Positions 1-7,201 of a stretch of DNA of 17,255 nucleotides are shown here, one piece after another (within the stretch, counting starts at the first letter, position 1; each line of letters starts with the position of its first letter). Made by a program: the position numbers and the translations under genes. The stretch spans positions 1-17,255 of the forward strand of contig CAMLJR010000053.1 of the NCBI GenBank assembly GCA_946480345.1, given 5' to 3'. The DNA is from an uncultured Spongiibacteraceae bacterium. GTDB taxonomy: Bacteria; Pseudomonadota; Gammaproteobacteria; Pseudomonadales; CAMLJR01. The notes beneath the pieces were generated by a model that saw only the letters and a list, made by a program, of their open reading frames with translations, was not told where the DNA came from and ran no database searches.

Positions 1-2226
1 ATCAAATGCGATAGCGCCAAATGTAGTCTGCGGCGAATTGCGGATCAGCTGTTCCTTATCAAACAGGTTTTTCGCCCACACGCTAACCTCCCAGGTTTTC
101 TTCGGATCGCGAACCCCGAGGAACAGGTTGAACACGCCATAGCTGCTGGTATCGAGAACGCTGTTGGGCAGCGAATCGTCGGAACGGCCGCTCTGGAATG
201 CGTAGAGACCACGTATGTAGGAATCGACGGCGCCAAAATGCATCGTATATTCCGACGTCAGCGAGGCCGCCCAGTTCGGCTCACCGGTCAGACGACCATG
301 TGCTTCGCAGTAGTTGACCTCGGTACCAGGTGCCGGGTTTTGCACGATGCCATTGACATAAATGTTGCAAGGCGCCTCACCGCTTGTGATTTTGGCATCC
401 GTATACGAAACACCTAAGCCGAGTTGCCAGTCGTCTGTGAGCAAAGCATCGAGCTGCAGCTCTGCGCCACTGACTTCGGCATCGGTGTTGTAAGCCAGAA
501 AGTTGGTCGCCTGAGTAAGGCTAGGCAACCCGGTATTCGGATCGATCGACTGATCGACGGTACGAATGCCCTGGGAAGTTCTGGCGAGGAAATCCTTATA
601 CTTTTGGAAATAAACGTTACCGTTCAGCTGCACGCGGCCGTCAGCAAAACGGCTTTTGAAACCCAGCTCGATTGAATCGGAGGTCTCAGGCGCATACTCC
701 GTCAAGCTGTTAGGCGTTTGCGGGGCTGTGGTGAAACCACCGGGCCGAAACGAACGACCATAGGTGGCATAGAGACGGACATCGTCTGTGATTTGATACG
801 ACGTACTCAGACTTCCGGTCAGATCTTCATTCGTGGCCGCCACTGGTCCAAACGTCACCGGACCTGTGAGATGCGTGGTGCTACGCGACGATTGATAACG
901 CAGACCAATCTGCGATTCCCACTCGTCGGTCCATGCAAAGCTGTGGTTCATAAAGCCCGCATAGCCTTCGGCACCACTCGCGACAAAAACTTGAGGCGTG
1001 GGAATGGTTATATAACCAACCGGGAAAGGTGCCGGCGGAAAATTCACAAATCCCCGCAGAACCGTTACCCCATCGACATATGTCGTTGCTCTGACACGGC
1101 TGGCATAGAGTCCATACGTCCAGTTGTAAAAATCAGCATCGTTGGAGGACAAACGAAACTCTTGCGTAAAATCATGACGGTTGGTATCCACACGCTGATA
1201 AGGCACAGTCGTGGGGCCGGCCGGTCCTGTCGGCGGCAACATATTGGCCTCATCGCCGCTGCGCAACACATCGTTGAATTGATCCTGGTAACCGGTGATA
1301 GAGGTCAAAGTGGAGGCACCTAAATCCCATTCGAATCGCAATGCAGTGACTTCGCGGCGTTGGAACGTGTCCGATTTAATTGCCGCTATCGACTTACGAT
1401 CGAATGGATCCAGACACGTCGTTACATTACCTAAACCCGTGCCGCAGCCACTCATGGGACCAAGCCCGGAGTTATTCGCTTCCAGATATTGATAGATCAA
1501 CTGCGCTTCTAGAGTGTCGGTAGCACGCAGACCTAAAGTGACACGACCGCTTCGGGTCATCACCGAATTTTCCTGGCCGTTAACAATATTTTCGATACCG
1601 TCGTTTTTGTTGTAGTCGTAAATACCTGCGACACGTAATGCCAACTTGTCTTCGATAATCGGCAGGCTGACACCGAACTGCGAATTCGACAGGCTGCGTT
1701 CGCCGAAGGTTTGTTCGACTGTACCCTCGATTTCATTAAAACTCGGGGCTTTGGTAACAATGGTAATGGCGCCGGAAGGTGACGTATCGCCGCGCAAGGT
1801 TCCTTGCGGGCCACGCAGAACTTCGATCTGACCGACGTCGTACATCGCTTTGAATGCACTATCGATGTCGTAGCTAACCTCGTTCCAGTAAATCGCCACA
1901 CTCGGGCTAAAGCCGCTGTCTGTTAAAACGCTCAACCCGCGCAATGCCACGGAATAGGTACGGCTGTCCTGCGCTTTAATCGATAAACCCGGCGTTACAG
2001 TTTGAATATCCTTGAAGTCGAGCAGGTTGTACTTGGTAATCGTTTCCGCAGTCACGGCGTTAACCGCCATGGGTATGGTTTGCAGCGTGTCATCTTTTTT
2101 CTGCGCGGTGACAATCACTTCTTCCAACGCTTTTTGCGCATGTACTGCGCCGCCATAAGTCATCAGCGCCAGCGTTGCCGCTATCATTTTTGCAATGGGT
2201 TTTTGTTTTGATTTCAAACTACGCAT
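1..2226 (-). CDS. TonB-dependent outer-membrane receptor (3' end beyond window)
   Basis: The minus-strand frame is open from ATG 2226 to base 1 (742 codons) and continues past the window, probably by only a few tens of residues. It starts with a signal peptide (about residues 1-30, cleavage after Val-His-Ala), then a TonB-box-like EEVIVTA (35-41), the plug domain (about 45-165) with VLRGPQGTLRG near 136-146 and IVTKAP at its end, and then a long beta-barrel of alternating aromatic strands. The last visible part, WAKNLFDKE, is typical of the end of such receptors. A Shine-Dalgarno AGGAG lies just upstream (complement of 2233-2237). The family takes up large or scarce ligands across the outer membrane using TonB energy. 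The ligand cannot be read from sequence. Its position downstream of the dehydrogenase and decarboxylase genes suggests it imports that pathway's substrate, which is an inference. No inner-membrane transporter is seen in this module. Confidence 0.95.
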   Translation of the reverse strand, partial: MRSLKSKQKPIAKMIAATLALMTYGGAVHAQKALEEVIVTAQKKDDTLQTIPMAVNAVTAETITKYNLLDFKDIQTVTPGLSIKAQDSRTYSVALRGLSVLTDSGFSPSVAIYWNEVSYDIDSAFKAMYDVGQIEVLRGPQGTLRGDTSPSGAITIVTKAPSFNEIEGTVEQTFGERSLSNSQFGVSLPIIEDKLALRVAGIYDYNKNDGIENIVNGQENSVMTRSGRVTLGLRATDTLEAQLIYQYLEANNSGLGPMSGCGTGLGNVTTCLDPFDRKSIAAIKSDTFQRREVTALRFEWDLGASTLTSITGYQDQFNDVLRSGDEANMLPPTGPAGPTTVPYQRVDTNRHDFTQEFRLSSNDADFYNWTYGLYASRVRATTYVDGVTVLRGFVNFPPAPFPVGYITIPTPQVFVASGAEGYAGFMNHSFAWTDEWESQIGLRYQSSRSTTHLTGPVTFGPVAATNEDLTGSLSTSYQITDDVRLYATYGRSFRPGGFTTAPQTPNSLTEYAPETSDSIELGFKSRFADGRVQLNGNVYFQKYKDFLARTSQGIRTVDQSIDPNTGLPSLTQATNFLAYNTDAEVSGAELQLDALLTDDWQLGLGVSYTDAKITSGEAPCNIYVNGIVQNPAPGTEVNYCEAHGRLTGEPNWAASLTSEYTMHFGAVDSYIRGLYAFQSGRSDDSLPNSVLDTSSYGVFNLFLGVRDPKKTWEVSVWAKNLFDKEQLIRNSPQTTFGAIAFD

Positions 2227-2259
2227 AGATTGCTCCTGGGAAGGAAATTATTTTTATCC

Positions 2260-2292
2260 TCAGAGCGTTTGGTTGACCCATAAGCGCTCTGA
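2260..2292 (-). promoter_or_regulatory. Inverted repeat in the receptor leader (possible operator or mRNA stem)
   Basis: TCAGAGCG at 2260-2267 is matched by CGCTCTGA at 2285-2292, a perfect 8-bp inverted repeat with a 17-bp spacer. It lies between about 34 and 66 bp upstream of the receptor ATG. It could be a repressor site or a stem in the 5' untranslated RNA. No U-tract follows it, so it is not a classical terminator. Its function is inferred only from position and symmetry. Confidence 0.35.
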
Positions 2293-2468
2293 TGGCGAGG
2301 CGTCCCGCCGTACCTGTCCTGACTGCTTTTAAGGTGTGCTCGAACTGGCTTCTTATTAAATAAACGTCAATTGGAAAAAACGCTGCGCGACTTTCGCTCA
2401 CTCCATACGTTTTGGTTTATTTAGGGGCTTTGTATGCACGGCGATAGTGCGCGGAGGCATGCTAGGCG

Positions 2469-2482
2469 GAGCAGCGCTGCTC
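2469..2482. promoter_or_regulatory. Perfect 14-bp palindrome GAGCAGCGCTGCTC
   Basis: The 14 bases are identical to their own reverse complement and lie 107 bp beyond the stop of the upstream dehydrogenase gene, about 245 bp before the receptor start. A dimeric regulator site is possible, as is a hairpin in read-through RNA. No regulator in the window can be tied to it. Confidence 0.3.
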
Positions 2483-2589
2483 GGAAACGGTGAAAAATGC
2501 ACATACACCAGGGTGTTTTTGTACAGCTCAGATCGTAACGTCGGAGGCGCACCTAAATAACGCACTCACAGGCGACTTCCAGAGGGGAT

Positions 2590-3345
2590 TTATTCGATAG
2601 CAGGCACGGTGTAGTTCAGTACCAGCCGACCGCCGTCGGCATAGATGGTTTGGCCGGTGATATACGACGATTGTTCGCTCGCGAGAAACACGGCGACATT
2701 GGCGATTTCTTCGGATGCGCCGATTCGCCCCATCGGCGTGCGGCTAAGAACGCGCTGCTGCTGCGCTTCATCCGAGAGAATCGAGCGCCCCATTTCCGTC
2801 ATGATGGTGCCGGGTCCGATGGCGTTTACGCGGATACCTTTGGCGGCGAGCGCCACCGCAGCCACTGCGGTGAGCTGCTTCATTCCGCCCTTTGAAACCG
2901 CGTAAGCGATTTGGTTGGGAATCGCCAGCACGGCATTGACCGAAGACATATTGATAATCGAGCCGCCGCGCGGCATCCATCGACTCGCCTGCTGAGTGGC
3001 GAATACAGCCGATTTCAGATTGATGGCTATTACGCGATCGAAATCGTCTTCGGTCAGGTCGTCCAGTTCTGCGGCGTGAGTGACGCCGGCATTGTTGACC
3101 AGAATATCGAGGCGGCCCCAGGTACGTCCGACATGATCGAATAGCGCATCGATGTCCGCCTTGCGCGATACATCGGTGCGCAACGCCTGTTGACCGAGTT
3201 GATTGGCAAGCGCCGCGACACATTCACCCTCGATATCGGTAAGAATCACCGACGCACCTTCGGCGACAAAACGCTCCGCAATCGCGGCGCCGATACCGCG
3301 GGCCGCGCCCGTCACCACTGCGGTTTTACCTGCCAGCATTGCCAT
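2590..3345 (-). CDS. Short-chain dehydrogenase/reductase (classical SDR)
   Basis: This 251-residue protein has the usual length and layout of a classical SDR: dinucleotide motif TGAARGIG (12-19), NNAG (84-87), structural/catalytic N109, S135, Y148 and K152 (YxxxK), and an Asp at position 37 after the second beta strand, which normally selects NAD(H) over NADP(H). It should be a soluble oxidoreductase interconverting an alcohol and a carbonyl compound. It is downstream of the aldehyde dehydrogenase on the same strand, 88 bp apart, with a 19-20 bp tandem repeat in the gap. The start at 3345 has only a weak GGACT Shine-Dalgarno; an in-frame ATG two codons later would alter little. The substrate is unknown; oxidation of an alcohol intermediate of the pathway is an inference. 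Confidence 0.9.
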   Translation of the reverse strand: MAMLAGKTAVVTGAARGIGAAIAERFVAEGASVILTDIEGECVAALANQLGQQALRTDVSRKADIDALFDHVGRTWGRLDILVNNAGVTHAAELDDLTEDDFDRVIAINLKSAVFATQQASRWMPRGGSIINMSSVNAVLAIPNQIAYAVSKGGMKQLTAVAAVALAAKGIRVNAIGPGTIMTEMGRSILSDEAQQQRVLSRTPMGRIGASEEIANVAVFLASEQSSYITGQTIYADGGRLVLNYTVPAIE

Positions 3346-3358
3346 GATGAGTCCGGTT

Positions 3359-3424
3359 GTTCGAGGTCTAGTCGATGGTTCGAGGTCTAGTCGATGGTTC
3401 GAGGTTTAGCCCGACTGTTCGAGG
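3359..3424. repeat. Four-copy tandem repeat with GTTCGAGG core, 19-20 bp period
   Basis: The core GTTCGAGG begins at 3359, 3378, 3397 and 3417, so copies are spaced 19, 19 and 20 bp. The first two full units are identical over 19 bp and the others have diverged outside the core. The array fills almost the whole gap between the aldehyde dehydrogenase stop and the SDR start. On the coding strand each unit begins CCTCGAAC. It may be a row of protein-binding sites on one DNA face, an RNA element controlling SDR expression, or a slippage expansion without function. Confidence 0.75.
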
Positions 3425-3433
3425 ATGAGTGAC

Positions 3434-4921
3434 TTATCGCATCACGAACGGATTGCTCACCGTCGCGCCCATATCGATCCACACCGTTTTGGTGTTCAGG
3501 TACTCCTCGATCGCGACCTGCCCGTTTTCGCGGCCAATGCCGCTGCGTTTCATGCCCCCGAACGGCGCCATGAAACTGACCGCGCGATAGGTGTTGACCC
3601 AGACTGTGCCCGCGTCGATCTGCTGCGACATGCGCAGCGCGCGCGCAATGTCGCCGGTCCACACACCAGCGGCGAGGCCATACGGCGAGTCGTTGGCGAT
3701 ACGCAGTGCTTCGGCTTCGTCCTCGAATGGAATCACCGCGAGCACCGGCCCGAATACTTCCTCGCGCGCGAGCGGCATATCGTTGTTGACCTCGGTGAAA
3801 ATCGTCGGCTCGACGAACCAGCCGTTTTTCAGTTCAGCGCTTTGCGGCACGCCCCCGCCGAGTACGCACTGCGCGCCACTGTTGCCGGCGCGTTCGATAT
3901 GGCCCAGCACATGTTTGCGTTGCGCGAGCGTGGTGATCGGCCCTACCTGGGTATCGGCGAGACGCGGGTTGCCGATTCTTGCGGTGCGGGCAACATCGAC
4001 GAGCTGTTTGATGACGCGATCGTGCACAGAACGTTGCACCAGTAGCCGCGAACCGGCGATGCACGTTTGGCCTGACGCAGCAAAAATGCCGGAGATTGCG
4101 CCGAATACCGCTTTCTCCAGGTCTGCGTCGTCAAAAATGATATTCGGCGATTTACCACCGAGTTCGAGCGTAACCTTTTTCAGGTTTTCGGCCGCCGCGC
4201 GATACACGGCAATGCCGCCGATTTCACCACCGGTGAACGCAATTTTCGCCACGTTGGGATGATTGACCAACGGCACACCAACCTCTTGCGGCAGACCGGT
4301 AACGGTATTGATCACCCCATCCGGAAAACCCGCGCGCTCGAATAATTTGACGAATTCGAGCGTCGAACAGGCGGCGTGTTCGGACGGCTTGATCACTGCG
4401 GTATTGCCGGCTGCGAGCAACGGCGCCAGCTTCCACGACAACAACAAGAGCGGTGAATTCCACGCCGTGATGCACGCGATCACACCGAGCGGCTCACGCC
4501 GCGTGAACGCGTGCATATGCGGTTTTTCGATCGGCAATACAGCGCCTTCGATCTTGTCGGCGAGCCCGGCGAAATAGCGGTAATAGTCGGGCAGATAGCG
4601 CAATTGGCCGCGCATCTCTGCGATCAATTTGCCATTGTCGTGGCTTTCGAGTTCGGCGAGACGATCAGCCTCGGCTTCAAGCACATCGGCGAATTTATAG
4701 AGCAGGCGGCCACGCGCCGATGCGGTGAGACCGCCCCACGCCGGCGATTTGAACGCTGCGTGCGCCACGGCTACCGCATGCTCGACGTCATCGGCATTAC
4801 CGCGCGGTATCGTCGCCCACGGTTCGCCTGTGAACGGATCGAACGATTCGAGCACGGTGCCATCCGCGGCGCCGACGGGTTGACCATCGACGGTGTTTTG
4901 AAATGTCGTCAGTGCGCTCAT
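3434..4921 (-). CDS. NAD(P)+-dependent aldehyde dehydrogenase
   Basis: With the start at ATG 4921 the protein has 495 residues, typical of the ALDH superfamily, which oxidises aldehydes to carboxylic acids. Visible landmarks are TAWNSP with catalytic Asn155, IKPSE with Lys178, the general base Glu253 in LELGGKSP, the nucleophile Cys287 in GQTCIAG, EEVFGPV (387-393) and the C-terminal PFGGMKRSGIGRE. The frame extends to a TTG at 4960, but that start has no support. ATG 4921 has a GAG-containing Shine-Dalgarno about 8 nt upstream and matches usual family N-termini. It follows the decarboxylase beta gene by 66 bp. It is therefore well placed to oxidise the aldehyde left by 2-oxoacid decarboxylation, as benzaldehyde dehydrogenase does in mandelate pathways. 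The true substrate is unknown. Confidence 0.93.
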   Translation of the reverse strand: MSALTTFQNTVDGQPVGAADGTVLESFDPFTGEPWATIPRGNADDVEHAVAVAHAAFKSPAWGGLTASARGRLLYKFADVLEAEADRLAELESHDNGKLIAEMRGQLRYLPDYYRYFAGLADKIEGAVLPIEKPHMHAFTRREPLGVIACITAWNSPLLLLSWKLAPLLAAGNTAVIKPSEHAACSTLEFVKLFERAGFPDGVINTVTGLPQEVGVPLVNHPNVAKIAFTGGEIGGIAVYRAAAENLKKVTLELGGKSPNIIFDDADLEKAVFGAISGIFAASGQTCIAGSRLLVQRSVHDRVIKQLVDVARTARIGNPRLADTQVGPITTLAQRKHVLGHIERAGNSGAQCVLGGGVPQSAELKNGWFVEPTIFTEVNNDMPLAREEVFGPVLAVIPFEDEAEALRIANDSPYGLAAGVWTGDIARALRMSQQIDAGTVWVNTYRAVSFMAPFGGMKRSGIGRENGQVAIEEYLNTKTVWIDMGATVSNPFVMR

Positions 4922-4987
4922 CGTGTTTACTCGATACGTTTTAGAAATGACGGGGCGCAATCTTACCGGCCGCCGTTTTACATAGCA

Positions 4988-5578
4988 TCACGCGGAAAAC
5001 CCGAGATGGGTGCGGAAACGATGCTTGATCCATACGCCATCGCGACTCGGCAACGCACGCGGCGTTTCCTCGTGACGAATGCGAATGACGATCATGCGCG
5101 GACCGTCGCCAATGCGATGCATCAGTTCGCGCGCCTCGTGCAAACCATCGGTATCGGTCACTTCGAGCGTACTGGGTATACCCATCGCCTTCGCCACTTT
5201 GACCAAATCGACGCCCGCACCGCTGTGGCTGAGCTGGCCACCGGTTTCGCCGTAATGGCCGTTGTCGAGCACGACGATGGACAGATTGTTGGGAGCGCTC
5301 ACGCTAATCGTCGCAAGACCGCCGAGACCCATCAGCTGTTCGCCGTCGCCGGTAATCGCAGCAACCGGCCGATGCGGTTGTGCCAGCGCGAGTCCTAAAC
5401 CGGTTAACGCAGCGCCGCCCATCGCACCCCACAGGTAAAAATTGGCATCGTGATCGCCGGCGGCGAACGTATCGTAAGTCGGCGAACCGAGGCCGGTGAC
5501 GACGAGCAGATCGCCGCGCTCTTGCAGCAATGTCGCAACGGCCTGGCGGCGCTCAAGACGATTGATCACTTCACCCAT
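4988..5578 (-). CDS. Thiamine-diphosphate decarboxylase, beta (TPP-binding) subunit
   Basis: This 196-residue protein is a single TPP-binding domain. The diphosphate/Mg2+ motif begins GDGE (77-80) and ends about 28 residues later at LDNGHYG (Asn106). YLWGAMGGA (49-57) is typical of the beta chain of sulfopyruvate decarboxylase (ComE) and the C-terminal half of phosphonopyruvate decarboxylase. It would pair with the alpha chain encoded just upstream, whose gene it overlaps by 13 nt, implying translational coupling. Together they should decarboxylate a 2-oxo acid to an aldehyde. No sulfonate or phosphonate genes are seen nearby, so the natural substrate is probably neither sulfopyruvate nor phosphonopyruvate. 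The neighbours (hydroxy-acid dehydrogenase, aldehyde dehydrogenase) fit an aliphatic or aromatic 2-oxo acid. Confidence 0.9.
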   Translation of the reverse strand: MGEVINRLERRQAVATLLQERGDLLVVTGLGSPTYDTFAAGDHDANFYLWGAMGGAALTGLGLALAQPHRPVAAITGDGEQLMGLGGLATISVSAPNNLSIVVLDNGHYGETGGQLSHSGAGVDLVKVAKAMGIPSTLEVTDTDGLHEARELMHRIGDGPRMIVIRIRHEETPRALPSRDGVWIKHRFRTHLGFSA

Positions 5579-6126
5579 TTTTTTGCTCCCAACAAACGCT
5601 GCGATAACAGGATTGCAATCGCCTGATTGCTTTCAAATGCCATCGTCGTCGCGGACAGCATCGTATCGGCCAGATCCTCCAAGCGTTCGACACGCATCAC
5701 CGTCACGCCCATCAATTCGAGCGATGCCTGAGTGGCGCTGCCCATCGGAACCTGCCACGGATTGAATTCGGCGTATTCGCCGCGCATGGTCACGATGGTC
5801 AGGAACGGCAGCCGGCACGTACCGATCAGCGACAGCATGTTGATGCAATTTCCAACACCGCTCGACTGCATCAGCAACACCGCGCGCTGACCGCCGAGCC
5901 AAGCGCCCGTATTAATCGCAATGCCCTCTTCTTCGGTGGTCAATACAGTGCTGCGCATATTCGGCGTCGCGTGACACATCTCGATTAGCCGAGTGTGCCC
6001 AGCGTCAGGCACGTAGGTCATCTGCTCAACGCGTGCGCTCAGCAATGCGTCGTAAATGATCTGCGCCCAGGGCGAATCATTTGCGGTTTCTGGAACTACC
6101 GCACCGGCAACGCTCGTATTAGTCAT
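5566..6126 (-). CDS. Thiamine-diphosphate decarboxylase, alpha (pyrimidine-domain) subunit
   Basis: The protein is 186 residues from ATG 6126, which has a GAGG Shine-Dalgarno 5 nt upstream. A longer reading to 6180 would add an unsupported N-terminus. The TTEEEGIAINTGAWLGG stretch (64-80) carries the glutamate that activates the thiamine pyrimidine ring, and QSSGVGNCINMLSL (87-100) is a hallmark of the sulfopyruvate/phosphonopyruvate decarboxylase N-terminal domain (ComD-like). It needs the beta chain for the diphosphate site, so the active enzyme should be an alpha-beta heteromer in the cytoplasm. It is the first gene of the leftward operon, divergent from lysR, with a LysR-type box in the gap. 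This arrangement suggests control by the neighbouring regulator. Confidence 0.9.
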   Translation of the reverse strand: MTNTSVAGAVVPETANDSPWAQIIYDALLSARVEQMTYVPDAGHTRLIEMCHATPNMRSTVLTTEEEGIAINTGAWLGGQRAVLLMQSSGVGNCINMLSLIGTCRLPFLTIVTMRGEYAEFNPWQVPMGSATQASLELMGVTVMRVERLEDLADTMLSATTMAFESNQAIAILLSQRLLGAKKWVK

Positions 6127-6166
6127 TTCGGCCTCGTTTTTTTGGGAAAAACATCCAAGACCGCAG

Positions 6167-6196
6167 ATGCTAACGAGCAAATGACTTATTAAACAA
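6167..6196 (-). promoter_or_regulatory. Predicted sigma-70 promoter of the decarboxylase operon
   Basis: On the minus strand TTGTTT (6196-6191) and TAGCAT (6172-6167) are separated by 18 bp, a fair -35/-10 pair. Transcription would begin near 6160, leaving a leader of about 34 nt before ATG 6126. The LysR box at 6216-6236 would then be centred near -66, the usual place for an activating LysR-type site. This is a prediction from sequence only. Confidence 0.45.
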
Positions 6197-6250
6197 CGGC
6201 TAAATTAGTCTATCTGGTATGCTCCTTTTCGATACCTATAACGAGCAAAA
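6171..6250 (+). repeat. Pair of 11-bp direct repeats TAACGAGCAAA in the divergent regulatory gap
   Basis: TAACGAGCAAA occurs at 6171-6181 and again at 6239-6249, 68 bp apart. The two copies flank the LysR box; the first overlaps the predicted -10 of the leftward operon and the second lies just before the lysR start codon. The match may be accidental or may mark a second set of regulator contacts. Confidence 0.5.
6216..6236. promoter_or_regulatory. LysR-type binding site GGTAT-N11-ATACC
   Basis: A perfect 5-bp inverted repeat with an 11-bp spacer gives the T-N11-A pattern of LysR-type regulators, in the 130-bp gap between lysR and the divergent decarboxylase operon. It is centred 31 bp upstream of the lysR ATG, as expected for autoregulation, and about 66 bp upstream of the predicted leftward start site, as expected for activation. 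Confidence 0.65.
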
Positions 6251-6256
6251 TACGCC

Positions 6257-7201
6257 ATGGATCTGAAGCGCCTGCACAACTTCCTGTTAATCGCCGATGC
6301 CGGTTCGCTCAGTCGTGCATCCGACCGCATTCGAGTCGCGCAACCGGTACTGAGCCGACAGATGCAGCTGCTTGAAGAAGAAATCGGCGTGCCGCTGTTT
6401 GTACGGCATCGGCGCGGCATGCAGTTGACCGAGGCCGGCGAGGAACTCCAGCGCCGCCTGACTGGCCCGCTGCGGCAAATCGAGCAGGCTGTGGAAGATG
6501 TTTGCACGCTGTCGACGCAGGCGAGCGGGCACATCGCGTTTGGCATGCCTCCCACAGTCAGTTACGTGCTCGCGAGGCGACTTGCGCAACGCGTGGCCGA
6601 ACAGGCGCCGAATGTGTCGCTGCGCATTGTCGAGGGCTACACCGGACATTTGATCGACTGGCTGCAGCGCGGCGATATCGATATCGCGATCCTGTATGGA
6701 CCGGCGTCCGATCTGCACATGAAGGTGGAAGAACTGGTACGCGAGCAACTGATGCTGATCGGCCCGCCCAATTGCGATCTCGATCCCGAACGCCCGGTTA
6801 CCGTCGCCGAGATGGTGAAGCTGCCGCTGGTGTTGCCGAGCGTCTCCCACGGCTTGCGGGCGATGGTCGAGAACGGTGCCCGGCGGGTAAAAGCGAAACT
6901 GAACATGCGCTTCGAAGCCGATTCGTTCCTGGTATTGAAGGAGCTGGTCGAAACCGGTCTCGGCTACACCGTACTGCCGTTATCCGCATGTACCCGTGAA
7001 ACCGAGGCGGGCCGGCTGCGCTACGCCCCGCTGCACAAACCGCCGCTGATGCGCCAACTGGTGCTGGCCGGTCAGGATGACAGCGGCTTGTCTCGCGCAT
7101 CGCGCATCGTGCGGCAACTGGTACGGGATGAAATCACCGATTTGATAAAAACAGGCGACTGGAAGGCGCAACTGCTGATCCCGCCCACGAAGGAACTGTA
7201 A
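6257..7201 (+). CDS. LysR-family transcriptional regulator
   Basis: This 314-residue protein opens with the classic LysR winged helix-turn-helix (MDLKRLHNFLLIADAGSLSR, then VAQPVLSRQMQLLEEEIGVPLF and the wing RRGMQLTEAG, about residues 1-65). A linker helix follows, then a periplasmic-binding-protein-like effector domain (about 90-300). Such proteins usually activate a divergent operon when they bind a pathway metabolite. It is divergent from the decarboxylase/aldehyde dehydrogenase genes and its TAA overlaps the ATG of the hydroxy-acid dehydrogenase (TAATG), so it likely controls both arms. The inducer is unknown; a 2-hydroxy or 2-oxo acid intermediate is the obvious guess. The Shine-Dalgarno is weak. 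Confidence 0.93.
   Translation: MDLKRLHNFLLIADAGSLSRASDRIRVAQPVLSRQMQLLEEEIGVPLFVRHRRGMQLTEAGEELQRRLTGPLRQIEQAVEDVCTLSTQASGHIAFGMPPTVSYVLARRLAQRVAEQAPNVSLRIVEGYTGHLIDWLQRGDIDIAILYGPASDLHMKVEELVREQLMLIGPPNCDLDPERPVTVAEMVKLPLVLPSVSHGLRAMVENGARRVKAKLNMRFEADSFLVLKELVETGLGYTVLPLSACTRETEAGRLRYAPLHKPPLMRQLVLAGQDDSGLSRASRIVRQLVRDEITDLIKTGDWKAQLLIPPTKEL

Larger units (their letters stand above)
2227..2589. other. Long intergenic gap upstream of the TonB receptor, with two symmetric elements
   Basis: No convincing gene lies in this 363-bp gap between the dehydrogenase stop and the receptor start. It holds two symmetric elements: an 8-bp inverted repeat 34 bp above the receptor ATG and a perfect 14-bp palindrome at 2469-2482. 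The part nearest the receptor is AT-richer than the flanking genes. The gap is large compared with the spacing upstream in the same gene row, so the receptor probably has its own promoter or a regulated leader. I could not assign a convincing -10/-35 pair. Confidence 0.6.

Noticed and set aside
424..1492. Several plus-strand open frames (for example 718-1323)
   Set aside because: They lie wholly opposite the continuous TonB receptor frame and show no recognisable protein features.
2219..2401. 60-codon minus-strand frame upstream of and overlapping the receptor start
   Set aside because: It has no clear ribosome site, overlaps the receptor start in another frame and resembles nothing I know; a leader peptide cannot be argued.
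2501..2520. ACACC...GGTGT followed by five T residues, as a plus-strand terminator
   Set aside because: The stem is only 4-5 bp with almost no loop, and no plus-strand gene ends nearby.
3359..3424. GTTCGAGG repeats as a CRISPR array
   Set aside because: The period is 19-20 bp with 8-bp cores and no unique spacers; repeats and intervening bases are themselves similar.
4922..4960. Longer aldehyde dehydrogenase start at TTG 4960
   Set aside because: It uses a TTG without a Shine-Dalgarno and adds 13 residues not typical of the family; ATG 4921 is better placed.
4511..5398. Long plus-strand open frame (295 codons) opposite the aldehyde dehydrogenase and decarboxylase genes
   Set aside because: It spans two well-supported genes on the other strand, has no family motifs and an Arg/His-rich composition typical of an antisense frame in GC-rich DNA.
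5566..5578. Alpha/beta decarboxylase pair read as one gene broken by a frameshift
   Set aside because: Each frame has its own start and a complete domain, and two-gene versions are well known for this enzyme type.
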